DNA of 64,000 nt from Pediococcus cellicola (GTDB lineage: Bacteria > Bacillota > Bacilli > Lactobacillales > Lactobacillaceae): positions 1-64,000 of the forward strand of contig NZ_JQBR01000005.1 of NCBI RefSeq assembly GCF_001438655.1, written 5' to 3'. The notes below the pieces were generated by a model. It did no database searches. It had not been told where the DNA came from and worked only from the letters and a program-made list of their open reading frames with translations. The position numbers and the translations under genes are program-made. Below, piece after piece: positions 54,392 to 62,500 of this stretch (positions are counted from its first letter, which is position 1; every line of letters begins with the position of its first letter).

Positions 54392-55027
54392 ATGTTAAAG
54401 AAGAACATGAAAAATATTGCATTAGTTTTGACGTTAATGTCTTTAGGTACTGTTGTAGTGCCAAGTTCTGTGGCTTATGCTGATACTGTTAAAAATGATG
54501 AAACAAGCAAACAAGATATAACAACTAAATTAGAGAATCAAGGGGAACTATCAGGGGACGATGTTGCAAAACTTTTTAATCAACAAAAGTCGGAAACAAC
54601 AATCCAAACAAATGAAATTCAAGATGCAGAGTTGTATGATAACTTTGATCCGACAATTAACTTGGTAATTACACCAGATGAAGTTAAACAAGCAAAAACA
54701 CACCTTATGTATTATGACAATTTTACGGCAGAAGAACTATCAACAATTAGTGACAAAGAAGTGGTCTATTTATATCAACAGTCTCAAAATCCCGAAACAA
54801 GAATGGGAGGAAAAACTGTTGCAAAGTTGATATTGAAAGTATGGAAAAAACTACCTAAAGCGGCGAAAAAGAAGATTACAAAGTTTACGGGCTTAGGAGG
54901 CTTTCTAAAAGTTGTGGATCATTACACAGGTACAGAGTACCATATCATTTATTCGGCATTGAGAAAAGTTGGAATGTCAAAAGGATGGGCAAGCATGACT
55001 ACCAAAACGATTACTCTCTTTATTTAA
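54392..55027 (+). CDS. Sec-secreted protein with acidic pro-region and cationic C-terminal segment
   Basis: A 211-residue protein I do not recognise. Residues 1-30 are a classical signal peptide with cleavage after SSVAYA. Residues 31-138 are acidic (by eye about 22 Asp/Glu against 9 Lys/Arg). A Gly-Gly at 139-140 (RMGG) is followed by a 71-residue tail with about 15 Lys/Arg and only two acidic residues: KTVAKLILKVWKKLPKAAKK, a Gly-rich turn (FTGLGGF) and a hydrophobic end. This looks like a precursor whose acidic part masks a membrane-active cationic peptide. It is controlled by box 2, so it is a likely quorum-regulated bacteriocin or toxin. GGGGGG precedes the start. Confidence 0.7.
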   Translation: MLKKNMKNIALVLTLMSLGTVVVPSSVAYADTVKNDETSKQDITTKLENQGELSGDDVAKLFNQQKSETTIQTNEIQDAELYDNFDPTINLVITPDEVKQAKTHLMYYDNFTAEELSTISDKEVVYLYQQSQNPETRMGGKTVAKLILKVWKKLPKAAKKKITKFTGLGGFLKVVDHYTGTEYHIIYSALRKVGMSKGWASMTTKTITLFI

Positions 55028-55219
55028 TTTGAAGACATGAGCAAATCTAAATATTATAGTTTGATGTAGACGAATTGCTTAATTTTTTAGCGTTCAAGTG
55101 TTCGATACTGAAGATAAATATATTATTAGCTCTACATCAAATTTTACTACTGTGACTTTAATTATCTAAAGAAGCGTAGCTTAAGGGAGCAGAAAAGAGG
55201 CTAAGAAGGGCGTGTTGGT

Positions 55220-55420
55220 ATGAAATCGGATAGTAAAACCTTAAGTATTATAGAATGGGGACTGTTTATAGCTGCAATTATTTTTAACGTTATTTATATT
55301 TTGGATGGCAAATCATTTGGAGCGGCGCTTACAGCTACAATATGTGGTATTATATGGAGTTTATTACAGATTATTGGAATAGCTACAAGTTTGTATTATT
55401 GGCACAAAGATAAAAATTAG
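55220..55420 (+). CDS. Small two-helix membrane protein, copy 1 (66 residues)
   Basis: A 66-residue protein with two helices (about residues 11-28 and 34-58), including LDGKSFGAALTATICGIIWS and IGIATSLYYWHKDKN. A second copy (56282) shares this core almost residue for residue. It follows the secreted protein gene, so an immunity role is plausible by position; no family is known to me. AAGAAGGGCG lies upstream. Confidence 0.65.
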   Translation: MKSDSKTLSIIEWGLFIAAIIFNVIYILDGKSFGAALTATICGIIWSLLQIIGIATSLYYWHKDKN

Positions 55421-55748
55421 TGCCGGTGTGAGGTGCTTCGATTTAAGATTTTAAAATTAGTCAACGATTATTTTCGGAAAATATCTGTTATTTTTATTTT
55501 TATTATTACCAAAAATCTTCAGTCAAGCGAATTGTTATGAGAAGCATCAAATGTTTTAAAAAGTAAAATTAGTGGACAACGTCCTGTATTATTTATAAAG
55601 GTTCTCGTCAGAAAATGTAATCACAAACTTGTGGTTGAAATTTTTGTCGGGAATTTTTTGAATAAGACATAAAGAAAATTACCAAATGCTGAGATTGTTG
55701 AAACCTTTTATCTATGACTAGTCACTAATAGGTCTGGGGGTCAAACGT
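55421..55748. other. Non-coding stretch with a conserved hairpin
   Basis: No open frame is convincing. A hairpin at 55602-55660 ends in TTTTTT and resembles one at 59801-59858, so it is probably a terminator copied with this part of the locus. Confidence 0.5.
55602..55660 (+). terminator. Hairpin terminator, copy 1 of a duplicated element
   Basis: TTCTCGTCAGAAA pairs with TTTTTGTCGGGAA with a few wobbles, and an inner CACAA/TTGTG stem is present; TTTTTT follows. A near copy lies at 59801-59858. Confidence 0.6.
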
Positions 55749-56150
55749 TTGGGAATAAACACATTGAAAAAAGATATAGAACTAGTTTTTCAAGCAAAGT
55801 GGGGTGATAGAGAAGAGTGGTCTACCTTACTGGTTGATCTGCAATCAAAAATGTACAAAACTGCGTTGTTATATTTTCACAATCAGGAGGATGCTCTAGA
55901 TATTGTGCAAGAAACTTCTTTACAGGTATTCTTGAGTATCAAGCATCTGCGGCACCCACAATATTTTGATACGTGATTAGTACGTATTTTGATTAATGTA
56001 TCGCGTCGCTTTTATTATCGTGATAGACTTGTGTCCGAAGTGGTTGAATTGACAACAGATTTTCATAGGTAAGTGGATCTTCATCAAGACTTGATGCAAG
56101 ATCTTGCTATGGTTCCGGAAAAGCACTTTGCTCTGCTTGGCTTTTTATAG
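55749..56150 (+). pseudogene. ECF sigma factor pseudogene
   Basis: The frame begins at a TTG after CTGGGGG and encodes a sigma-70 region 2: LYFHNQEDALDIVQETSLQV, the classical ECF helix. After HPQYFDT a TGA replaces the Trp expected in the family, then the same frame continues LVRILINVSRRFYYRDR, stops again at TAA, and stops again at TAG (56148-56150). The region 4 helix-turn-helix is missing. It is a degraded gene with at least three in-frame stops. Confidence 0.7.
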
Positions 56151-56281
56151 TTTATCACCAAGTGTAGCCTCTACTTTAGATGATGAACTAAAACGACAAC
56201 ATGGAAGGCTTATATTAGGTATCTTTTGCAGCTGTATTATGGCTATTTAAGCCAGAACGGCCAACGGCCTTTAATGACCTT

Positions 56282-56464
56282 ATGGATTATAGGGGCTTGT
56301 TTATAACCTGCCTGATCTTCAATTTAATTTACATTTTAGATGGCAAAACCTATGGTGCGGCACTTACGGCAACGGTATGTGGTATTATATGGAGTTTAAT
56401 ACAGATTATTGGAATAGCTACAAGTTTATATTATTGGCGCAAAGGTGAGCGGCGTAACAAATAG
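56282..56464 (+). CDS. Small two-helix membrane protein, copy 2 (60 residues)
   Basis: A 60-residue protein nearly identical in its core to the 55220 gene product (LDGKTYGAALTATVCGIIWS, then IGIATSLYYWRKGERRNK). The N-terminus is shorter and differs. No ribosome binding site precedes the ATG, and the same frame runs upstream into remnants of the degraded sigma/anti-sigma region, so expression of this copy is doubtful. Confidence 0.5.
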   Translation: MDYRGLFITCLIFNLIYILDGKTYGAALTATVCGIIWSLIQIIGIATSLYYWRKGERRNK

Positions 56465-56541
56465 GTAAGGTAGTAAAGGGGTGAATACTAAAACGAATAT
56501 GGCTAGATTGCGTGCTTTTCACGAATTCGTTTAAAGTTTTT

Positions 56542-57366
56542 ATGACAAAAATAAATTTACGACGTTTAAACGTTATAGCTAAATTTACGTTTAAACATAA
56601 CATCAAGAAAAGTTCATACTGGTCCGGTTTGTTATGGCCGGGTTCTGTGTTAGTTATGATTTTAGCATTTGGAATCTCACCTGATGTGAACACAAATACT
56701 TTAGTGTTTAGTAATTTTCCCAGAACTTTATCAATTGGCATGGCTGTGTTTGTCTTACTCTTCAGTTTGTTATTAATACCCATAACTGGGAACGAGATTG
56801 AAAATGATCGATCGTCAAAAATTAATGAGTTTTTGTGGGTCATTAGTAGATCAGAGGATCAATTCTCTGGCAGATTACTGGGTGTCCTTTACCTTTTGAT
56901 AGCAAGTTTGGGATTATACATAATTAGTTTCTCTTTTTTAATGACAACAAATAAATTGTTATTCTCGTTAATGACAGCCAGTTACAGTTACTTTGTAAAT
57001 TGGCACACTTTTTTATTAATTTTACTTATGCTACAAATCTTTGGTTGGATATTATTATTGACGGCACATATCAGCATTTACATAAAAAATCATAGTCATT
57101 TACTACAGGCTTTAACGCCAGTTTATGTATATATCATGATTTCCATCTTTTTGTCATTCGTCACCTTGGGACATTTTTCGAGTTTTAAGTTACTTACTGC
57201 TCTAATTTTTCCGGTGTGGTCACAGATAATTAGCAGTCAACTTGTTTTTTATCATCGTGATGATACGTTCTTTTTATTCATAAGTACGGTTCTGCAAACG
57301 ATTTTACTTGTAGGCTATTTTTGGATAGTCAAACAGAAATACCAAAAAGCTGCAATTATGGATTAA
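56542..57366 (+). CDS. ABC transporter permease subunit (ABC-2, first of two)
   Basis: A 274-residue membrane protein with about six helices and the family start LNVIAKFTFKHNIKKSSYWS, similar in layout to the following gene's product (YWTIILWPLL). The family is the NatB/ABC-2 export type. The ribosome binding site is weak; an AAAGGGG-headed short frame (starting at a GTG near 56481) precedes it. It forms an operon with the next permease and ATPase, all in tight order. Confidence 0.78.
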   Translation: MTKINLRRLNVIAKFTFKHNIKKSSYWSGLLWPGSVLVMILAFGISPDVNTNTLVFSNFPRTLSIGMAVFVLLFSLLLIPITGNEIENDRSSKINEFLWVISRSEDQFSGRLLGVLYLLIASLGLYIISFSFLMTTNKLLFSLMTASYSYFVNWHTFLLILLMLQIFGWILLLTAHISIYIKNHSHLLQALTPVYVYIMISIFLSFVTLGHFSSFKLLTALIFPVWSQIISSQLVFYHRDDTFFLFISTVLQTILLVGYFWIVKQKYQKAAIMD

Positions 57367-57381
57367 TGTGGGAGTGATGAG

Positions 57382-58290
57382 ATGAAGATACTCAAACAAA
57401 AACAAGTTTTGGCGGTAGCTTGTCATGAAATTAAAGGTCAATTAAGTTCGTTTACTTATTGGACAATTATTTTATGGCCATTATTAATTGCAGCAATTTT
57501 TGAACGAAGCGGAAATATTCATCTCGATCTGTCGACTAGCAATCATTTGAATTTAAATTTATTTTGGGGAAACTTTCTCCCCATATTTATTTTTATGGTT
57601 AGTCTTTCGTATGTGTCTATTATGGCTAATTCGGTGGCTGCGGATAAAACGAGTAAAATTTCAGAAATGTTGTTGGCAATGGTGGATGCTAAAGAACAAT
57701 TGATTGGTAAAATTTCAGCAACCTATTGCCTGATGCTTTTACATATGACGATTTATGCAGGGTTAATTTATATATACGAACGGGTGACGCACGGTTTTAT
57801 CGTTCAAACAATCATTAGAAATACTAGCCCCGTTTTTTTCGTGTACATCGTGTTAGATGCCGCAGTGGCGTTATTTATGGCACTAGTGTGGGCTACCGAA
57901 ATTGCGTCTTATGTGACGGATGAGTCACAAGTAGCGGTGGCCATTATTCCTGTCATGTTACTGATCGGAACTGGAACGGCGGTGTCATTTTTATTTAATG
58001 CACCGCACTATTTTGATGCAGGAATTAGTGTTATGCGTGTGTATGCCAATGTTGTGCTAGCCTTTCCACCAATTGGCTCCTTGTTGATGCCGACATTATT
58101 GGCTAATCAAAATGTTGGTTACGGTGAAGCCTATTTAAACATCGTAATTCAGTTGGTTATCATAGCTTGGCTACTAAAACAGAGTGTTCGGCAGTATCGC
58201 TTTGGCTTGTTATCATCCAAAAAAGCAAATCCGTTTTTAGCAGTGCTTTCACATGAGAATACGGGCAATTCAAAAGAAAATAAAAGGTGA
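57382..58290 (+). CDS. ABC transporter permease subunit (ABC-2, NatB-like)
   Basis: A 302-residue membrane protein with about six helices. Its start, VLAVACHEIKGQLSSFTYWT, and SVAADKTSKISEMLLAMVDA (a typical NatB cytoplasmic loop) identify the ABC-2 group. It pairs with the previous permease to form a heteromeric exporter. GGGAGTGATGAG precedes the start. It ends 7 bases before the ATPase. Confidence 0.83.
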   Translation: MKILKQKQVLAVACHEIKGQLSSFTYWTIILWPLLIAAIFERSGNIHLDLSTSNHLNLNLFWGNFLPIFIFMVSLSYVSIMANSVAADKTSKISEMLLAMVDAKEQLIGKISATYCLMLLHMTIYAGLIYIYERVTHGFIVQTIIRNTSPVFFVYIVLDAAVALFMALVWATEIASYVTDESQVAVAIIPVMLLIGTGTAVSFLFNAPHYFDAGISVMRVYANVVLAFPPIGSLLMPTLLANQNVGYGEAYLNIVIQLVIIAWLLKQSVRQYRFGLLSSKKANPFLAVLSHENTGNSKENKR

Positions 58291-58297
58291 GGTTTAA

Positions 58298-59194
58298 ATG
58301 ATTGAACTACAACATGTTTCAAAACAGTTTGGCAATTTTAATGCGGTGTCTGATTTATCATTTTCCTTGCATGGTGGTCAAATTTTGAGTTTGATCGGGC
58401 AAAACGGAGCGGGGAAATCGACAACTTTTCACATGATTTTGGATTTCATTAAACCAGACAGTGGCAAAATATTGTGGAATGGCAAATCTTTGACTCCTGA
58501 TGCAATCACCGCAAAAGTCGGGTATATGCCTGAAGAACGAGGACTCTATCCAAAGGAGACCATTAAAAACCAATTGCTTTATTTTGCCGCACTACATGGG
58601 ATGAAAAAAGCGGAAGCTATAATACTTCTGGACGACTGGATGAAAAGACTTAATGTGGTTGGAAAAGTCACTGATAAAATTGAATCTTTATCCAAAGGGA
58701 ATGCACAAAAAGTGCAACTGATTGCTTGTTTGATGTTCAAGCCACAGTTGTTAATTTTAGATGAACCATTTTCTGGATTGGATCCGGTAAATAGTGAGTT
58801 GCTGATTAGGGCGATCTTAGCGGCAAAGCAGCAAGGAAAGATGGTTATCTTCTCAACCCATAATATGGATAATGTACAGAAGTTATCAGACTATATTGTT
58901 ATGTTGAAACATGGTCAAACCGTTTTGCAAGGGACACCAACAGAAATTTATCGACAATTCGGTCGGTTAAGATTAGATATTGAAGGATATCAGGATGTAG
59001 CACGACTTAAACGAATTAAAGGTGTCAAAAAAGTTACTTTGATGGCTAATGGCGTACACCTTGAATTGCATAATGAGCAGTGTGGTAAAGTAATTTTCGC
59101 CGAGGTTACCAAGAATGGCTATGTGCCGGTTTTTAATCAGCATTATCCTGATTTAGAAGCTATCTTTAAATATGAAGTACATAAAAAGGTTTAA
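58298..59194 (+). CDS. ABC transporter ATP-binding protein (NatA-like)
   Basis: A 298-residue ATPase: Walker A GQNGAGKST, signature ESLSKGNAQKVQL (a Gly-rich variant), Walker B LLILDEPFSGLD and H-loop FSTHNMD. A C-terminal DUF4162-like extension (about residues 215-298) follows. Together with the two upstream permeases it makes an export or self-protection pump for a toxic compound. Gene order and proximity to the secreted protein suggest immunity, but this is inference. Confidence 0.9.
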   Translation: MIELQHVSKQFGNFNAVSDLSFSLHGGQILSLIGQNGAGKSTTFHMILDFIKPDSGKILWNGKSLTPDAITAKVGYMPEERGLYPKETIKNQLLYFAALHGMKKAEAIILLDDWMKRLNVVGKVTDKIESLSKGNAQKVQLIACLMFKPQLLILDEPFSGLDPVNSELLIRAILAAKQQGKMVIFSTHNMDNVQKLSDYIVMLKHGQTVLQGTPTEIYRQFGRLRLDIEGYQDVARLKRIKGVKKVTLMANGVHLELHNEQCGKVIFAEVTKNGYVPVFNQHYPDLEAIFKYEVHKKV

Positions 59195-59220
59195 TATTGG
59201 CCTAAATCTTGTTGAATAAT

Positions 59221-59288
59221 GACGTTAATCATTAAAAAGTGCACGTTAATTTTTTAATTTACCGTTTTGAATTATATGCATATATACT
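59221..59288 (+). promoter_or_regulatory. Pln-type direct-repeat promoter (box 3)
   Basis: GACGTTAAT (59221-59229), a 12-bp spacer, CACGTTAAT (59242-59250), then exactly 32 bp to TATACT (59283-59288). The downstream leader resembles that of the 54392 gene, but no intact gene follows. Confidence 0.8.
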
Positions 59289-59538
59289 ACATTTATGTGG
59301 TAATTTAAATCACTAAAAATAATGACAACGGAAAATAAGTATTTATGGGGAATAATAACAAAAGAAGAGTAGTAATACTTACTTCGCGGAGACTTTTGTT
59401 ATTTTACATAGCATGAAAAAAGTTATGAAGATGTTTGATGATTGTTTCTTCTTGATGGGAATTCAAAACGTTATTCAACTTCATTGAAGTTCAGTTTCCG
59501 GCAAGATCGACCACGTAAACTGACGGTTGCTAGAATGT

Positions 59539-59551
59539 AAACCACTGGTTT
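59539..59551. promoter_or_regulatory. Candidate operator, perfect palindrome AAACCACTGGTTT
   Basis: A perfect 13-base palindrome, preceded 45 bases upstream by TGAAGTTCA and followed by a degraded small gene start. It is the clearest member of the set with 35339-35353 and 50962-50978. The ABC operon at 60368 lies about 0.8 kb downstream. Confidence 0.5.
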
Positions 59552-59718
59552 CTATGCAAAAAGTCTTTCTCATTGCATAATTGGTTTTGTTGATTAGCAA
59601 AAATTGGAATTTATATTTTTGGCAATGGAAAATCAGTACCTACGCTCTGGGGGGAGTTCATAAAAGCTCAATCTGAATATGTGACAGTCAAAACTGGTCA
59701 AATGTTCAGATGAGATAG

Positions 59719-59759
59719 AAATAAGAGCTGGTAACCTTATACCGATTCTTATTTTTTTT
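59719..59759 (+). terminator. Intrinsic terminator
   Basis: AAATAAGA plus TGGTA pairs with TACC plus TTCTTATTT, followed by TTTTTTT. It ends the degraded transcription unit upstream. Confidence 0.7.
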
Positions 59760-59800
59760 GTAGATATTGAGGGAAGCTTAAACAAAACTAATTGTCTAAA

Positions 59801-59858
59801 TTCTCGTCAAAAATTACACTTACAGATTTGTGGATGCAATTTTTGACGGGATTTTTTG
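59801..59858 (+). terminator. Hairpin terminator, copy 2 of a duplicated element
   Basis: TTCTCGTCAAAAATT pairs with AATTTTTGACGGGA and a T run follows. It resembles the hairpin at 55602-55660, 4.2 kb away. Confidence 0.65.
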
Positions 59859-60367
59859 GTAATGAGCACGTTATGAATTAGAACATATAAATGTAATGTG
59901 TGACGTGGGTGATAACTTAAGTCTTCGATCAAGCCGTTCAATACTATAGTCAGCATCAAAGACTTAAATTGTTGATCACATTTGTGGCGCTTCTTTAATC
60001 CATTGACCATTCAAGAGGGAGGTGTCGTTCCTGCAATTTATCAACCGGCAGTGAATTTTTCGTTTCATCAAGTTCATATGAAACAAAAAGCGTCCAATTA
60101 TCAAGTGTCTACAAGATTTACTATTAAGCAAGCTGATCTGCTATCATATGGTAATCGTCGTGCAAATCATAACTTTTGGAAAAATTTGCGCCTTGTAATT
60201 CCTTACAGTATGTTGATCATATACATAATTTGAACGAATCAGCAATTAAGTACCAAGTACCAATACAAAAATACATGATGTCTTATTAACATTTCCAATT
60301 CCAAATGAACGGCTTGATTTGAGGAGTAAGTAAATTAAAAATTGTGAATAGCTAGGGAGGGACAATT

Positions 60368-61144
60368 ATGTTAGCAAAAATTGAATTGATCCGACTATTG
60401 AAACGTTGGGAAATATACGTTGCACTGCTTATTGGTTTTGCAATGATTATCATACAAGCCATCACCATTTATCCTGAAAATGCTAACTTTATGAACAGTG
60501 CGTACATACATTTAACCGGTTTTGATTTTACGGGGGCCGGTAGTAATCTCTACTACTTCATTTTACCAATTATGAGTGGATTAGCAGCTACCAGCATATA
60601 CAGTGAAGATAAACATCAAGGACTATTAAATTTCATTTTGATGCGTAAGTCAAAACGTGTCTATTTGCGGATCAACCTAATGATAAGTTTTTTAGTAGGT
60701 GGTTTTGTTGGCGCAATACCATTGATAGTTGAGGGTGCTTATTTTTTTACAAGATATTCGACGACGAATGTGCCTGCTGATTTGTTTTCGGCTGGAGGAT
60801 GGGTACATAATTGGTTTTATACGTCACCCATGTCTTTTTGGTGGATGTCTATACTAATTGTGTTTCTGTATAGCGGCCTTTTTAGTATTCTTGGAATTGC
60901 GTGTTCTTACGTGGCTAAAAGAAAAAAAGTAGAAATGGCTTTTCCATTCTTAGTTGTAGCAGCTTCATTTTTAATCAGTAATTATGCTGGTATAGATAAC
61001 CTTGGGATTACGTATATTTTGCCACCTACTTTTAGTAATGATTATGTTGGCAGCCAATATTTTTTAATAGGAATATTCTTATTAGGATTACTTAGCGTAT
61101 TGCTTGTCACAGCTTTTGAAGGGAAACGCGATGAAGTGGATTAA
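60368..61144 (+). CDS. ABC transporter permease subunit A (ABC-2-like)
   Basis: A 258-residue membrane protein with six hydrophobic helices. The start is MLAKIELIRLLKRWEIYVAL, and an ICL-like segment (DKHQGLLNFILMRKSKRVYL) matches small ABC-2 permeases of the lantibiotic-immunity type. AGGGAGG precedes it. It is the first gene of a four-gene unit with two more permeases and an ATPase. Its stop overlaps the next gene by 14 bases. Confidence 0.78.
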   Translation: MLAKIELIRLLKRWEIYVALLIGFAMIIIQAITIYPENANFMNSAYIHLTGFDFTGAGSNLYYFILPIMSGLAATSIYSEDKHQGLLNFILMRKSKRVYLRINLMISFLVGGFVGAIPLIVEGAYFFTRYSTTNVPADLFSAGGWVHNWFYTSPMSFWWMSILIVFLYSGLFSILGIACSYVAKRKKVEMAFPFLVVAASFLISNYAGIDNLGITYILPPTFSNDYVGSQYFLIGIFLLGLLSVLLVTAFEGKRDEVD

Positions 61145-61820
61145 TAAAGTGTGGTGGGGATCTAAACTACGAGAGTTAGTTATTATTTTAATAATTTTAA
61201 TGTTAAGTTTCTTTTCTTATTACTACGTATCAGGAATTGATATTGACATGCGGGGACAATTGGCCATGTATCAAAATTTACTCCCTAACGTATTTTTTTC
61301 AATTATTAACGCCGCTAATATTTTTCTAGTTATTGCTTTACGTGTGAGGGTGGAGCCGTTTTTGTTGGCACGATTAGAGCACAAGACGGATTGGCTAATT
61401 ATGAACAATGTTGCTGTCTTTATTAGTAGCGCGCTGACATCGTTTGTAGTCACCATTGGCCTTTTTGTAGCTATGCAAATGATGCAAGGAACAACAGACA
61501 TTGAGCCACCATGGGTATTAGGTGGATTCTGGTTTGTTTTTCAGGCTTTAGTAATGTGTCAAACAATCATTTTACTGATGGTTACGTGTTTTCCACTATT
61601 AAATTTCACAATGGCGAGCTGCTTAGTAGGTGTTGTACTTTTTACAGGATCTCTGAGAAGCTTTTCCGCAACACCCATTAATGAAATTACTTTAATAAAC
61701 GAGATTTTGGCTAAACAATCACTGGTGATAATTATTTCCAAATCTTTAATTATTTGGGGGATCATTTTTGCAATTATGAGTTTAGCTCAATTGCGAGCCA
61801 GAAAGCGTGAATATTTATGA
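61131..61820 (+). CDS. ABC transporter permease subunit B
   Basis: A 229-residue membrane protein with six helices and loops with RVRVEPFLLARLEHKTDWLI. I do not recognise the exact family, but size and position fit a permease of the lanE/lanG type. The start at 61131 follows GAAGGGAAA; the frame also opens at 61104. It overlaps both neighbours, so the three genes are translationally coupled. Confidence 0.7.
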   Translation: MKWINKVWWGSKLRELVIILIILMLSFFSYYYVSGIDIDMRGQLAMYQNLLPNVFFSIINAANIFLVIALRVRVEPFLLARLEHKTDWLIMNNVAVFISSALTSFVVTIGLFVAMQMMQGTTDIEPPWVLGGFWFVFQALVMCQTIILLMVTCFPLLNFTMASCLVGVVLFTGSLRSFSATPINEITLINEILAKQSLVIIISKSLIIWGIIFAIMSLAQLRARKREYL

Positions 61821-62485
61821 AAGCAGAACTAGATCTGCTTTATGATCAACTCTTAGTTAGAAATTTGAAGACCAAAATTTGCTTAATCATACTTCAGATA
61901 GGACTACTCTATGAATATTGTCAGGAATCTAGCTTTAATAGTGCAGAAAATATTTTTAACACTTTTCCAGCAATGACAAGTAATTTTATTTTTCAAAACT
62001 TGAATTGGATTTTATATTATTTAGTACCGCTGTTTGCGATGATTCCGGTATTTAAAGAGTTTTTGTTGAAACAAAATGTTTTCGTTTGGATTCGCAAGTC
62101 TAATAGTCGATTGCCTGTTGTATTAGTTGGTGGCCTGATTCTGGCTAGTTCGATTTTATATAATTTATATTTTTGGGTTGTTGTTTGGATTCTTAAAATA
62201 AAAACAATTTCTGTGCTGTTTATTTTTAGGTTAGGATTAGCAACAATACTTAGTCTGATGGGCATTACTATTTTGATTTTAGTGTTAACCATGCTTTTAC
62301 GAGGAATTGTAGGGGAGCTTTTAACAGTAGTTTTGTTTTTAATAGTTTTAGCATTGAAAACAAACTGGGCTATTTTAATTACAACGACTTTAAATTTGAA
62401 GTTTGTCAGTGGAATATTAGTAATTTGGCTTGTAATACTTGTTGAATTATTAAATTTAGCATATCGAAAAACGGAGTTGCTATAG
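61817..62485 (+). CDS. ABC transporter permease subunit C
   Basis: A 222-residue membrane protein with about six helices and a basic loop KQNVFVWIRKSNSRLPVVLV. It overlaps the preceding gene by ATGA. Together with subunits A and B it may form a membrane channel for one ATPase; three different permeases for one ATPase is unusual. Confidence 0.7.
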   Translation: MKAELDLLYDQLLVRNLKTKICLIILQIGLLYEYCQESSFNSAENIFNTFPAMTSNFIFQNLNWILYYLVPLFAMIPVFKEFLLKQNVFVWIRKSNSRLPVVLVGGLILASSILYNLYFWVVVWILKIKTISVLFIFRLGLATILSLMGITILILVLTMLLRGIVGELLTVVLFLIVLALKTNWAILITTTLNLKFVSGILVIWLVILVELLNLAYRKTELL

Positions 62486-62500
62486 GGAGAAGAATTTTAA

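Larger units (their letters stand above)
59195..60367. other. Long non-coding, decayed stretch between ABC operons
   Basis: About 1.2 kb without an intact gene. It holds box 3 and its -10, a leader resembling that of the 54392 gene with no start codon after GGGG, a TGAAGTTCA element with a neighbouring palindrome (59539-59551), a GGGGGGAG site followed by ATA instead of ATG, a terminator at 59719-59759 and a hairpin at 59801-59858. An 83-codon open frame at 59982-60233 has no ribosome binding site. I read the whole as remnants of a duplicated bacteriocin-like unit. Confidence 0.5.

Noticed and set aside
59982-60233. 83-codon open frame between the ABC operons
   Set aside because: It starts at a TTG without a ribosome binding site in a region of decayed genes. 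I could not link the product to any family, so I did not call it a gene.
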